Assembly (NCBI RefSeq): GCF_014397025.1
Contig: NZ_JACJUO010000003.1
Location: 124,001-188,000 of the forward strand
Direction: 5' to 3'
DNA length: 64,000 bases
Origin: Ochrobactrum sp. Marseille-Q0166
GTDB taxonomy: Bacteria > Pseudomonadota > Alphaproteobacteria > Rhizobiales > Rhizobiaceae
Position 1 is the first letter of the stretch. Every line of letters begins with the position of its first letter. The notes beneath the pieces are model-generated. The model was not told the DNA's origin. It saw only the letters and a list, made by a program, of their open reading frames with translations, and searched no databases. A program made the translations under genes and the position numbers. Positions 1 to 8,834 of this stretch are shown here, piece by piece.

Positions 1-419
1 TCCCGTTCAGTGCGATTGACGACGTGCAAGGCGCGGATCACATCGCTTTCCCATGCCAGGTCGCCACGAACCATCGCCTCTCGTAAAGCATATGTTTCGA
101 ACGTGTCACGTAACCGCGCCACCTCCTGAAAATCAGCGATAGAAACAGGCGCGACCCGATATCCGCGGTTGTCCTCAAATATAACCAGCCCGTCTGATGT
201 TAGGCGGGCCAGAGCTTCGCGCAGTGGGCTGAGGCTTACCTGAAGCTGCGCTCTAACGTGATCCAAGTTGATTTTGGAACCTGCCGGCATCTGACCCGAA
301 ACAATTGCTTCACGCAATCGAGCAAGTATTTGGCTTGATATTGTATTCTTGACATCATCGCCAGAACCCGCAAGCGCACCGGAGCGATCAACCATCATTA
401 AGTGAGATTCTTGCGGCAT
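1..419 (-). CDS. GntR-family transcriptional regulator (FCD type), C-terminus off the window
   Basis: The start ATG is at 417-419 on the minus strand and the frame is open to the left edge, so only about 139 N-terminal residues are seen. Residues 20-90 form a winged helix typical of GntR proteins: an ILARLREAIVSGQ-like first helix, a MPAGSKI turn, then SPLREALARLTSDGLV. The following REAMVRGD-type segment resembles the start of an FCD ligand-binding domain. It is divergent from the aromatic operon starting at 629, and the spacer holds a perfect 18-bp palindrome, so it probably regulates that operon and itself. The effector is unknown but is plausibly a pathway intermediate. Confidence 0.85.
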   Translation of the reverse strand, partial: MPQESHLMMVDRSGALAGSGDDVKNTISSQILARLREAIVSGQMPAGSKINLDHVRAQLQVSLSPLREALARLTSDGLVIFEDNRGYRVAPVSIADFQEVARLRDTFETYALREAMVRGDLAWESDVIRALHVVNRTER

Positions 420-578
420 AGTTGTTCCAGATTATTTTCTATCGATAGTTTTTAAAATAAACGATTATTTATGTCAATACGAAACGGAGAATCCGTGGTC
501 CATTGCTTATCTATCTGTTTATATTGGCTTAATTTCTTAGAAGTGGCGTTTTAATTCAAGTGGCTATGCAAACGTTGA

Positions 579-596
579 CAAATAATCGATTATTTG
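579..596. promoter_or_regulatory. Perfect 18-bp palindrome, candidate GntR operator
   Basis: CAAATAATC followed directly by GATTATTTG is a perfect inverted repeat, 33 bp upstream of the dioxygenase start. A related but imperfect AACGATTATTT segment lies near 457-471, close to the divergent GntR start. Two similar AT-rich sites in a divergent spacer fit autoregulation plus control of the operon. Binding by the neighbouring GntR protein is inference. Confidence 0.6.
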
Positions 597-628
597 ACAA
601 AACCCTCCACGCATGAGGGAGGAAAATC

Positions 629-1522
629 ATGACCATTCGAAATGAAGCGGATGTCACCACTGCCGTCATTAAGGTGATGGAACAGACAGCAGATCCGCGG
701 CTTCGCGAAATCTTGTTATCTTTAATCAAGCATCTTCATGGGTTTGTCAGAGAAACAAAACTTAGCGAAGACGAGTTCCGTACGGCAACCGCTATCCTGA
801 ATGAAATTGGCGCCTTGGCCTCAGATAGTCACAACGAATTCGTACTGATGTCTGGCTCTCTTGGCGTTTCAACCTTGGTTTGCCTTCTCAACAATGGCGA
901 AAATGGGCAAACCGAAACCTCACAATCCCTGCTTGGCCCTTTCTGGCGTCTCAACAGTCCCCGCGTTGAAAACGGCGGCATAATCATCCGCTCCGATACT
1001 CCCGGCACACCTCTCGTTGTAAACGGGCGTGTCGTAGACCAAAACGGCAAGCCGATTGCCGGAGCTGAAGTCGATGTATGGCATGCCTCGCCGATCGGTC
1101 TTTATGAAAATCAGGATCCTGATCAGGCCGATATGAACCTACGTGGAAAGTTTACGACAGATACGGATGGGCGGTTCTGGTTCACCACCGTTAAAATGGT
1201 TGGCTACCCGATCCCTGTGGACGGTGTTGTAGGGCGACTACTTAAAGCGCAGGGCCGCCACCCGTATCGCCCTGCACATCTGCATGCGCTGATCTTCCGT
1301 GAAGGATACAAAACCCTGATATCACAGGTTTTCGATCCGTCGTGCCCATGGATTGACAGCGACGTACAGTTTGGCGTCACTCAAGCTTTGACCGGTGATT
1401 TTATCAAGCACGATGAGCCAAATCCCGAATATCCAGAACTTGGCGCCCCGTGGCATTCGCTCGACTATACTTATGTCATGGAACCAGGTGAGGCAAAACT
1501 GCCACGCGCACCAATCAAATAA
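629..1522 (+). CDS. Intradiol ring-cleavage dioxygenase (hydroxyquinol/catechol 1,2-dioxygenase family)
   Basis: A 297-residue cytoplasmic non-haem Fe(III) enzyme that opens catecholic rings between the two hydroxyls. The N-terminal helical dimerisation domain (about 1-100) precedes a beta-sandwich catalytic domain. The four expected iron ligands can be placed: Tyr159 (GLYENQ), Tyr193 (GYPIP), His217 and His219 (RPAHLHA). Length and ligand spacing fit the hydroxyquinol 1,2-dioxygenase branch better than protocatechuate dioxygenase. A strong GGGAGGA ribosome site precedes the ATG. It is the first gene of an operon with a hydratase and an aldolase that normally act on extradiol (meta) products, so the true substrate is unclear. 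Confidence 0.88.
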   Translation: MTIRNEADVTTAVIKVMEQTADPRLREILLSLIKHLHGFVRETKLSEDEFRTATAILNEIGALASDSHNEFVLMSGSLGVSTLVCLLNNGENGQTETSQSLLGPFWRLNSPRVENGGIIIRSDTPGTPLVVNGRVVDQNGKPIAGAEVDVWHASPIGLYENQDPDQADMNLRGKFTTDTDGRFWFTTVKMVGYPIPVDGVVGRLLKAQGRHPYRPAHLHALIFREGYKTLISQVFDPSCPWIDSDVQFGVTQALTGDFIKHDEPNPEYPELGAPWHSLDYTYVMEPGEAKLPRAPIK

Positions 1523-1531
1523 GGGGCTCAC

Positions 1532-2314
1532 ATGTTGACTGAAGAAGAACGTCTTATTGCTGCCAAAGCCATTCTTGCTGCTGAGAAATCACGCATACCG
1601 ATGGTACAACCGTCCAAGCAGTGGCCAGAGATGGAGCTTGAAGATGCATATCGCATTCAGGACCTTTGGGCCGAAGCGCGTATCGCCGAAGGCGCCAAGG
1701 TGGTTGGCCACAAAATAGGCCTGACGTCGCGTGCAATGCAACTCGCCTCAAAGATGACCGAGCCGGATTACGGCCGAATTCTTGACGATGCTCTGTTCAA
1801 TGATGGCGCTCAAATACCAACTTCTACCTTCATCAAACCTCGTCTTGAAGTCGAACTGGCTTTTATCATGGGCGAGGATCTGATGGGCGAAGGCACGCGT
1901 GTGCATGACGTCTTACGTGCGACCGAATTTGTCGTTCCTGCACTGGAAATAATCGATTATCGTACCGAAGTGCCACGCGCTATCACTGATACCATTGCTG
2001 ATAATGCAGCTTTTGGGGCAATTGTTCTTGGCGGACGGCCCGTACGTCCAATGGATATCGACCTGCGTTGGGTGGGTGCAACTTTATCACAGAACGGCAT
2101 TATCGAAGATACCGGTTTGTCGGCGGCAATTATGGGGCATCCTGCCGCTGGAGTTGCATGGTTGGTGAACAAGCTTGCAGCTGTCGGTACTGGTTTGAAA
2201 AAGGGTCACATTGTTCTAGGAGGCTCATTCACCCGCCCCGTGGACATCAAAAAAGGTGATGTCATTCAGGCCGATTACGGCAATCTTGGCGCCATTGGCG
2301 TCAGCTTTATTTAA
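1532..2314 (+). CDS. 2-oxo-hept-3-ene-1,7-dioate hydratase-like protein (HpcG/HpaH, FAH superfamily)
   Basis: A 260-residue member of the 2-keto-4-pentenoate hydratase family, which adds water to an enol/oxo-diene acid using a divalent metal. Recognisable elements are VGHKIGLTS near residue 58, EVELAFIMG (metal-binding acidic residues) near 110, EIIDYR near 140, DNAAFGAIVLGG near 160, and the C-terminal GHIVLGGSFTRPV block. In the homoprotocatechuate pathway such an enzyme makes 4-hydroxy-2-oxoheptanedioate, the substrate of the HpaI aldolase encoded next, which supports the assignment. An AAGGGG site lies 8-9 bases before the ATG. Exact substrate chain length cannot be told from sequence. 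Confidence 0.88.
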   Translation: MLTEEERLIAAKAILAAEKSRIPMVQPSKQWPEMELEDAYRIQDLWAEARIAEGAKVVGHKIGLTSRAMQLASKMTEPDYGRILDDALFNDGAQIPTSTFIKPRLEVELAFIMGEDLMGEGTRVHDVLRATEFVVPALEIIDYRTEVPRAITDTIADNAAFGAIVLGGRPVRPMDIDLRWVGATLSQNGIIEDTGLSAAIMGHPAAGVAWLVNKLAAVGTGLKKGHIVLGGSFTRPVDIKKGDVIQADYGNLGAIGVSFI

Positions 2315-2324
2315 GGATGACGCG

Positions 2325-3089
2325 GTGAAACTTCCTGTCAATCATTTCAAGCAAGCGATAAGTTCGGGTCGAAGTCAAGTCGGCCTGTGGTGCAGTCTGC
2401 CGGGTAGTTATGCGGCGGAATGCGTCGCGGGAGCAGGTTATGACTGGTTGCTGTTCGACACTGAGCACAGCCCGGGTGATCCATTAACTGTGTTAGCTCA
2501 ACTTCAGGCTGTCGCACCTTATTCCACCTCGGCTGTCGTGAGACCTGCAGCGAATGACCCCGTCCTGATAAAACGCTTTCTGGACATTGGAGCGCAGACG
2601 CTGCTGATACCTATGGTCAACACCAGGGAGGAAGCCAAAGCTGCCGTGGCAGCAACCCGCTATCCACCACATGGCATTCGCGGCGTTTCTGCCCTGACCC
2701 GGGCGACACGCTTTGGACGGGTCGCGGACTATGTTGAGCAAGTCGAAGACGAGCTATGCCTACTGGTGCAAATAGAAACCCGCGAGGCACTCGATTGTAT
2801 TGAAGAAATTGCAGATGTGGACGGAGTGGACGGTATTTTCATCGGCCCCGCTGACCTAGCCGCGAGTCTGGGCCATGTCGGAAAGCCCGGCCACCCGGAG
2901 GTCGTCGAGCGCGTTGAAAACGCTATCTCCCGCATTATTGCAGCTGGAAAACCGGCCGGTATTCTAACCTCCGATCCGTCTTTCGCGGCACGTTGTATCG
3001 AGCTTGGCACACTGTTCACCGCAGTCGGCATAGACGCAGGTATCCTTGCCCGCCAAAGTGAAGCTTTACTTAAAGGCTTCAAGTCATGA
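2325..3089 (+). CDS. HpcH/HpaI-type class II aldolase (4-hydroxy-2-oxoheptanedioate aldolase-like)
   Basis: A 254-residue metal-dependent pyruvate aldolase that cleaves 4-hydroxy-2-oxo acids to pyruvate and an aldehyde. I chose the GTG at 2325: it has AAGGA at 2313-2317 and gives the VKLPVNHFKQAISSG N-terminus usual for HpaI, whereas upstream starts lie inside the hydratase gene. Family marks are DTEHSPGD (general-base His), VVRPAAND, a YPPHGIRG loop, QIETREAL (metal Glu) and GPADLAASLG (metal Asp). It immediately follows the hydratase, matching the last two steps of 4-hydroxyphenylacetate/homoprotocatechuate degradation. Confidence 0.9.
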   Translation: MKLPVNHFKQAISSGRSQVGLWCSLPGSYAAECVAGAGYDWLLFDTEHSPGDPLTVLAQLQAVAPYSTSAVVRPAANDPVLIKRFLDIGAQTLLIPMVNTREEAKAAVAATRYPPHGIRGVSALTRATRFGRVADYVEQVEDELCLLVQIETREALDCIEEIADVDGVDGIFIGPADLAASLGHVGKPGHPEVVERVENAISRIIAAGKPAGILTSDPSFAARCIELGTLFTAVGIDAGILARQSEALLKGFKS

Positions 3090-3727
3090 TTCCGGCAGCG
3101 GTCTTGACCCAGCTCGCTCCCGTTGGCCATATTCGGTTTGCTGTCAATATGGCCAATGCCAGCATTGTTCGAGAGAACACACCCGGCGAATATATGGGTC
3201 CGGCTGCCGAACTGGCAGTACGGCTTTCCACGTTGCTGGGTTTAGAAGTGCGTATTATTCCTTTTGCATCCGGTGGTGCAATTCTCGCGCAAGAAGATGC
3301 ATGGGATCTGGCTGTTCTAGCAATAGACAGCTCACGTACCCAAATCCGTTATGTTCATGAGATCATGCGTGTCAGCGCAACCTTTGCAGGGCGTGTCCAA
3401 GCAATGAGTTGCAGTGATGTGGACAAGGCGGGCATTCGCATTGCCACCGCTCGTGGGGCTGCCTATGAAACTCATTTAACTGGAACTTTGAAACACGCTG
3501 ACATTATACCCTTCGATACCCCAGCTGCTGCACGTGACGCTATGCTGAATAGCAACTGCGATTTTGTGGCTGGCATACGATCTACATTGGAGAGTAGTCT
3601 TGCGGATCATATAGGGATACATCTTCTGGAAGATGATTTTCTCACCATATCGCAAGCACTTGCCATACGCGCTGAACACGAAGATGCAGCGATGTTTCTC
3701 GAAAATCTCCTTGCCGCCTCAAAATGA
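3086..3727 (+). CDS. Leaderless family-3 solute-binding-like protein
   Basis: A 213-residue protein whose start overlaps the aldolase stop (ATGA), so it is translationally coupled. It resembles the amino-acid binding protein fold (SBP_bac_3): GHIRFAVNMANA opens lobe 1, ATARGAAYETHL matches the second-lobe hinge, and DFVAGIRSTLE resembles the final ligand-binding block. It has no signal peptide and no transporter genes nearby, so it is probably cytoplasmic. A role as an intracellular ligand binder or modified enzyme in the aromatic pathway is possible; the function is not known to me. Confidence 0.7.
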   Translation: MIPAAVLTQLAPVGHIRFAVNMANASIVRENTPGEYMGPAAELAVRLSTLLGLEVRIIPFASGGAILAQEDAWDLAVLAIDSSRTQIRYVHEIMRVSATFAGRVQAMSCSDVDKAGIRIATARGAAYETHLTGTLKHADIIPFDTPAAARDAMLNSNCDFVAGIRSTLESSLADHIGIHLLEDDFLTISQALAIRAEHEDAAMFLENLLAASK

Positions 3728-3917
3728 TCGTTCAATTATTGAGTTCCTTTTTTCTTTAAAAACTCAGATCGAAATGCATGCCATGCGGCAGCGCTTTCTC
3801 GGTTGGATATCGCAAATATGCTGGTAATAATTGTGCGCATATGCTTGGAGTTCAAAAGCCACTTCGCCACGGGATTGAGCAAGGAATAAAGCTTCGCGAT
3901 AGCGACAAAAAGCATAT

Positions 3918-4745
3918 TTGAAAGGCGACCGCATGTTAACGCTCCGCCAGATAGAAGTGATCCGTGCGATCATGGTGACAGGCACAATCGCTGGCGCTGC
4001 AAAACTGCTCAATGTATCAGCGCCCGGTCTTAGCAGGCTGATGAAATATTCCGAAGACTCGCTCGGCATAAGGCTCTTTGATCGCCGCGGCGGACGATAT
4101 GTGCCTACTCCACAAGCGAGAAACATCTTCGACCTTCTCGATACAGTTCACCGGAAAATCGAAGATCTGCAATCAGCCGTTACTGATCTGAGCAAGGGAA
4201 AGGCGCAGGAACTGTGCGTGGCATCGGTACCCAGCATTGCCAATGTCATGATACCACGCACTGTTGCGAAACTTCGTGAGCGCTATCCAGATCTTCATCT
4301 TGATCTCGACATTCTTAAGATTGAAGAAGCTGTCGATTATCTGCTCCTGGGGCGCGGAGAAATTGTTGCGATTTCATCGCGGTTCGATCACCCGCTTATT
4401 AATTTTGAGCTCCTTACAACGGGACGGCTTTTATGCATCGTGCCGGAAACCAGTCCTCTTGCATCACGCAGCAAGATAGCTCCTTTGGAAATGTCACAAT
4501 ATCCACTCATCGGAATTAACCCCAAAGACCCTTATGGGGCGATCATGGCTGCAATGTTCACCAATGCGGGTGTTGATTACAAAATGAACATTAAAGCGCG
4601 ATTTGGATCGACAGTATGCAGCCTTGTTGCAGCTGGGCTGGGAATTGCAATAATTGATGAGTTTACGGTGGCGCATGCGGTTGTAAAGGGCCTAAAATGC
4701 ATTCCAATTGATGCTGAAAGCAACTTTAATACCTATATCGCTTAG
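3918..4745 (+). pseudogene. LysR-family regulator truncated at its C-terminus by an IS6 element
   Basis: 275 residues remain. The N-terminus carries the LysR winged helix (LRQIEVIRAIMVTGTIAGAAKLL, split here by sense: helix then recognition helix SAPGLSRLMKYSE), followed by most of the effector-binding domain. The family is usually about 300 residues, so about 25 are lost. The stop codon TAG at 4743-4745 is created by the junction: its last base is the first base of the IS terminal repeat. The LRQIEVIRA and PTPQAR features recall NocR/OccR-type opine and amino-acid regulators. The DNA-binding domain is intact, so residual function cannot be excluded. Confidence 0.8.
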
Positions 4746-5558
4746 GCTCTGTCGCAAAAGGTTCATTTTTTCTGAGCTATTTTACGCTGCGAGGCATCAT
4801 TGAGTGAGGAGAGCGGGGATGGCGATTGATTTCCAAGGAGCTCATTTCCCCAAAAGTGTGATGCTTTATGCCGTTTTCTTTTACGCCCGATATTCGGTTT
4901 CCTATCGTGACCTTGAGGAGATCATGGCTGAGCGGGGTGTCGACATGGACCATGCAACACTGAACCGCTGGGTGGTTCGTTACGCCCCCCAGATCGCGGC
5001 TGAAGCACAAAGACGTAAACGGCCAACGCTTGGCTCCTGGCGTGTTGACGAGACCTATATAAAGGTCAAAGGGAAATGGACCTATCTGTATCGGGCTGTT
5101 GATCGTGACGGTCAAACGCTCGATTTCATGCTCTCTGAACGGCGAAATCTCGGCGCTGCAAGGCGTTTTTGGAGAAAACCATTGCAAGCAATGGCGTTCC
5201 AAACAAAATAATCATTGATAAAAGTGGAGCCAATCCAGCGGGAGCGCAGGCTGTTAACAACATTCTGAAGATCACCGGTTCAAGCAAAATGATTGAAATT
5301 CTTCAGGTCAAATATCTCAATAATATTCTTGAACAAGATCATCGGTTCATCAAGCGGGTCACCAAACCGATGATGGGCTTCAAAGCGTTTCACAGCGCAT
5401 CAGCAACAATCGTGGGCATTGAAGTCGCACATATGATCCGCAAGAAGCAATTTGCAAATGACAATCGCTCGCCATTCGAGCTCTTTGCAGAGCTCGCAGC
5501 ATAATTGCGGCCAGAGATACGCCCGCCTTTAATCTGATCAAAATTTTGCGACACAGCC
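4745..5558 (+). mobile_element. IS6-family insertion sequence, 814 bp
   Basis: Terminal inverted repeats are GGCTCTGTCGCAAAA at the left end and, read from the right end inward, GGCTGTGTCGCAAAA (14 of 15 identical). Length and ends are typical of IS6. The 8 bp on either side (ATCGCTTA and ATGAACCA) do not match, so the usual target duplication is missing; this suggests later recombination or deletion next to the element. It has removed the end of the LysR gene. Confidence 0.88.
4804..5504 (+). pseudogene. IS6-family transposase, frameshifted
   Basis: The first part encodes the N-terminal helix-turn-helix and the first catalytic aspartate (DETYIKVKGKWTYLYRAVD). The reading frame then shifts near 5166-5170, and the rest continues in another frame from KTIASNGVPNKIIIDKSG (second Asp) through NNILEQDHRFIKR (catalytic Glu) to the end at 5504. 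A run of five T where six would restore RFLEKT explains the shift, so a single-base loss is likely. IS6 transposases are normally one uninterrupted frame of about 230 residues, so this copy is probably inactive unless slippage occurs at the T run. Confidence 0.85.
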
Positions 5559-5823
5559 ATGAACCACCATTCTTCTTTAGGCATTCTAAGTTGGAGACAT
5601 CTCATTGATGCATCATGCATTGCATCATCATTTCTGCGCATATCTAATGATGATTACATAAACGAAGGATGCATCTTTGGCTTAGAAAGCGCATCAACTG
5701 CTGATTGTGCCGACCGCAAGTTTTTGCAATCATTAGCGCAGAAGACGAAGGCAAGCGGCTTTGCAGTTGTTCAGGTTCTATTTTCGAGGATGAAGTCGGA
5801 TACAGCAGCTTCTAGCTCAAGTT

Positions 5824-5976
5824 GATTGTGAAGGCACACGCTATGCCTTTATCACAAGACAACTATTTGGAAGCACTGGTCAGCCGCAAGAAATTGCCGA
5901 TTTGGCAGTTTATCTCGCCGGTGCATGCTACACTACCGGACAAGCACAAAATATCGAGTGTAGCCAAACGATCTGA
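5824..5976 (+). pseudogene. Short-chain dehydrogenase C-terminal relic
   Basis: About 50 codons read GQPQEIADLAVYLAG and then YTTGQAQNIE before a stop. This matches the C-terminal pattern of SDR enzymes (E-[ED]-IA-x-x-V-x-[FY]-L-A then [YF]-[IT]-TG-x-x-x-[NV]-[IV]-D-G-G). No catalytic YxxxK or Rossmann N-terminus is found upstream; the frame is closed by a TGA at 5791. The rest of 5559-6031 holds only short overlapping frames that I do not recognise. Probably a fragment left by the rearrangement associated with the IS. Confidence 0.42.
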
Positions 5977-6031
5977 ACTATGCATTGGATGCTTCAGGAC
6001 GCTATTTCTGTCGAAGAATGAGCAAATTATT

Positions 6032-7558
6032 CTAAAAAGTTTGGAATATTTTTGCAAGTTTGCGGATAGCGTCCTCAAGTTCCCTTGGTGTGTAGGCTGC
6101 AAACCCTAGTAGAAATCCAGCCTCACCTTCATCTTTAGCGTGAAGCGCTGACAACCCTAACAGCTCAACATCACTGCGGCGGGCGGCTTCCAAGAGCGCG
6201 CGTTCGGAAATGCTGCCTTTCAAAAGGCATGACATTTGTAGGCCACCCACAGGAACCCGGGGTTCGACAAAATCTGATAGATATTGGCGAACCAATCGGG
6301 TCAATATTTCGAGGCGCCGTGCATAGATGCCGCGCATATTGCGGATATAAGCTCCAAAATGTCCGCCTTCTATAAAGCGGGCAAGCGTGTATTGCGCTAT
6401 GGAGGCTGTGTGACCGTCTAGCAGCGTACGGGCGGTGGTCATGGGTGCTACCAGTGATTGCGGCAAAACGATATAGCCTATGCGCAATCCGGGAAAGAGC
6501 GACTTTGTGAAGGTGCCTATGTAAATGGTTCTGTCGTGTAGATCGAGACCTTGCATGCATGCCGTCGGTTTGCCGGCATAATGAAATTCACTGTCGTAAT
6601 CATCTTCGATTATCCAGCCGCGATGACGTTTAGCCCATTCTATCAAGACAAGTCGACGATCTAATGCCAAAGTCGTACCCGTCGGAAATTGATGTGATGG
6701 TGTAAGGAAGACCGCGCGCGCGGGGTTGGAGTCATTAAGAATAGGCTCGATTTTCAGTCCTTGCTGGTCCAGCTGTACTGGCACGCAATTCAGACCTGCC
6801 GCATCAAAGGCTTTGCGCGCTCCATAATATGCTGGATCTTCTATATAAACGCGTTCGCCGGGATCAAACAAAATGTTTGCACACAGAGCCAGGGCTTGTT
6901 GTGAAGATGTGAGTATCAGTACCCTTTCGGCTGTAGCGCATGCGCCGCGTTCAAGATTGATATAGTCTGCGATGGCTTGACGCAGCGGTTCAACGCCTTG
7001 CGGATCTCCATGTAAAAGCGTTTGGGTGCCAATCTCTTTGAGAACTTGCCTTTGCAAACGCTCCCAAAGCGCTAGCGGAAAGTTACGTGTATCTGGGATT
7101 CCGTGCGCGAATGGCCTTGGCGTTAATGTCTCACGTACCCCACCGCTTTTAAACATGGCATTGCCGCGCTTGCTCAATTCGGGAGACTGGCTTCTGGGCT
7201 TGATATTGCGCCTTGAACCCCGATGACGGGGAGAAAACTCTGTAATCTCCGCAACGAAACTGCCACTGCCGACACGGCGGTCGATGAACCCTTCTGCATG
7301 CAGCTGGGCATAAGCAGCTTCTACCGTATCGCGGGACACTCCAAGCGATTTCGAAAGCACTCGTGAGGCCGGAAGTGGTTTGCCTCGGCTAAGCACCCCA
7401 TCGATAATCAATTGCCGAAGTGCACGTTGTATACGTGCGTGTAAGGGCATTGCTGAATGGGCCGGATGGTTGAGCCAGGCTTTCACCGATTCGAGCTGAG
7501 AGTTCTTGAACAAATGGATGGTGCCCCTTGCTGTAATTGGTGGGAGATAACCGGCCAT
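6032..7558 (-). CDS. MocR/GabR-type regulator (GntR winged helix fused to aminotransferase-like domain)
   Basis: A 508-residue protein with a GntR winged helix at about 38-105 (LHARIQRALRQLI, PASRVLSKSLGVSRDTVEAAY) joined by a linker to a fold-type I PLP domain at about 150-508. The PLP-binding lysine is Lys352 in GTFTKSLFPG, and EDDYDSEF at 318-325 supplies the pyridine-contacting Asp. MocR proteins use PLP, often with an amino compound, as a sensor. It is divergent from the BenE-type transporter 61 bp away and probably controls it. What it senses cannot be told from sequence. Confidence 0.92.
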   Translation of the reverse strand: MAGYLPPITARGTIHLFKNSQLESVKAWLNHPAHSAMPLHARIQRALRQLIIDGVLSRGKPLPASRVLSKSLGVSRDTVEAAYAQLHAEGFIDRRVGSGSFVAEITEFSPRHRGSRRNIKPRSQSPELSKRGNAMFKSGGVRETLTPRPFAHGIPDTRNFPLALWERLQRQVLKEIGTQTLLHGDPQGVEPLRQAIADYINLERGACATAERVLILTSSQQALALCANILFDPGERVYIEDPAYYGARKAFDAAGLNCVPVQLDQQGLKIEPILNDSNPARAVFLTPSHQFPTGTTLALDRRLVLIEWAKRHRGWIIEDDYDSEFHYAGKPTACMQGLDLHDRTIYIGTFTKSLFPGLRIGYIVLPQSLVAPMTTARTLLDGHTASIAQYTLARFIEGGHFGAYIRNMRGIYARRLEILTRLVRQYLSDFVEPRVPVGGLQMSCLLKGSISERALLEAARRSDVELLGLSALHAKDEGEAGFLLGFAAYTPRELEDAIRKLAKIFQTF

Positions 7559-7619
7559 TTGGCAGATAAATGTCGAACGTGTCTATAGCTTGAATATTCC
7601 TTCTCGGAGAATCCTGAAC

Positions 7620-8834
7620 ATGTCCAGCGCACCAGCGCACACAACCACTCGTATAAATGATATCATTCATCCCGTCGTTGCGGGTCTGATCTCGGTCATT
7701 GTGAATTATGGTGGAACATTTATTCTTGTATTTCAGGCAGCAAGAGTTGCCAATCTCAGCCCGGAACTGACAGCATCCTGGGTTTGGTCTATTTCAATTG
7801 GAGTGGGCCTTGCCGGCTTGCTGTTGAGTTGGCGTTATCGCGAGCCGATCATTACGGCATGGTCTACGCCTGCTGCAGCATTTCTCGTCACCGCGCTGGC
7901 CACGACATCCTATGCGGAAGCAATCGGGGCCTATATGATCTCCGCCATTGCTTTCGTGGTTCTTGGATTGACCGGCTGTTTTGAAAAAGTGATCCGATTG
8001 ATACCGCCCGGCATAGCCTCGGGCCTGCTTGCAGGCATACTACTTCAATTTGGAATAGGCGCATTCAGCAGTGTGACTGTTGATCCTGTTCTGGTCGGCA
8101 CGCTGATCATTGCCTATATTTTCCTCAAACGTGTTTCCGCCCGTTATGCAATCATTGGTATATTGATGATCGGTCTGGCTTTCTTGCTTATACAAGGACG
8201 TGTTGATCTCTCTGGTCTGGAATTGAAGTTGGCAGCTCCGGTTTTTACCATGCCTGAATTCAGTCTGAATGCCACGCTCAGCATAGCGTTGCCTCTGTTT
8301 CTTATTACCCTAACCGGCCAATACATGCCCGGCATGTTGGTGCTGCGCAATGATGGGTTCGAAACCAGTGCCAATCCTATTGTTACCGTAACCGGGTTTG
8401 GATCTTTGATCATGGCCCCTTTCGGCTCGCATGCATTCAACATCGCGGCAATTACCGCTGCCATTGCCACGGGACGGGAAGCCCATGAAGATCCTTCGAA
8501 GCGCTGGATCGCGGGGGTAGCCGCAGGCTGTTTTTATATTTTGGTCGGAGTTTTTGGTGTAACGCTCGCTGCAGTATTTATGGCGCTTCCGGCAACATTC
8601 ATTACCACATTGGCTGGTCTTGCTTTGCTTGGAGCCATCGGTGGCAGTCTGGCAAGTGCCGTCGCAGATGCACGGTCTCGCGAAGCCGCGTTGATTACTT
8701 TTCTGGCATCGGCTGCGAATATCAGCTTGCTCGGCATTGGTGGAGCATTCTGGGGGCTGGTCATTGGCCTTATCGCCTCTGTCGTACTCAACGGGAAATT
8801 TCCCGGCAAACATCACAGCCGCTCATCAACTTGA
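7620..8834 (+). CDS. BenE-family benzoate/H+ symporter-like transporter
   Basis: 404 residues from the ATG at 7620, which has GGAGA at 7606-7610; an upstream in-frame TTG at 7590 is less likely. About 11-12 hydrophobic segments cover nearly the whole length. The family pattern is visible in WSTPAAAFLVT near residue 80, LTGQYMPGMLVLR near 230 and APFGSHAFNIAAITAAI near 265, which match the BenE conserved blocks. It should be an inner-membrane proton-coupled importer of benzoate or a similar carboxylate. The divergent MocR gene is its likely regulator. Confidence 0.88.
   Translation: MSSAPAHTTTRINDIIHPVVAGLISVIVNYGGTFILVFQAARVANLSPELTASWVWSISIGVGLAGLLLSWRYREPIITAWSTPAAAFLVTALATTSYAEAIGAYMISAIAFVVLGLTGCFEKVIRLIPPGIASGLLAGILLQFGIGAFSSVTVDPVLVGTLIIAYIFLKRVSARYAIIGILMIGLAFLLIQGRVDLSGLELKLAAPVFTMPEFSLNATLSIALPLFLITLTGQYMPGMLVLRNDGFETSANPIVTVTGFGSLIMAPFGSHAFNIAAITAAIATGREAHEDPSKRWIAGVAAGCFYILVGVFGVTLAAVFMALPATFITTLAGLALLGAIGGSLASAVADARSREAALITFLASAANISLLGIGGAFWGLVIGLIASVVLNGKFPGKHHSRSST

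Noticed and set aside
1947..1962. AATAATCGATTAT match to the GntR palindrome inside the hydratase gene
   Set aside because: It is within a conserved coding block (EIIDYR) and only part of the palindrome is present, so it is probably a codon coincidence.
8310..8816. Long minus-strand open frame opposite the BenE-type gene
   Set aside because: It is antisense to a clear membrane-protein gene, and its translation has no domain-like pattern.
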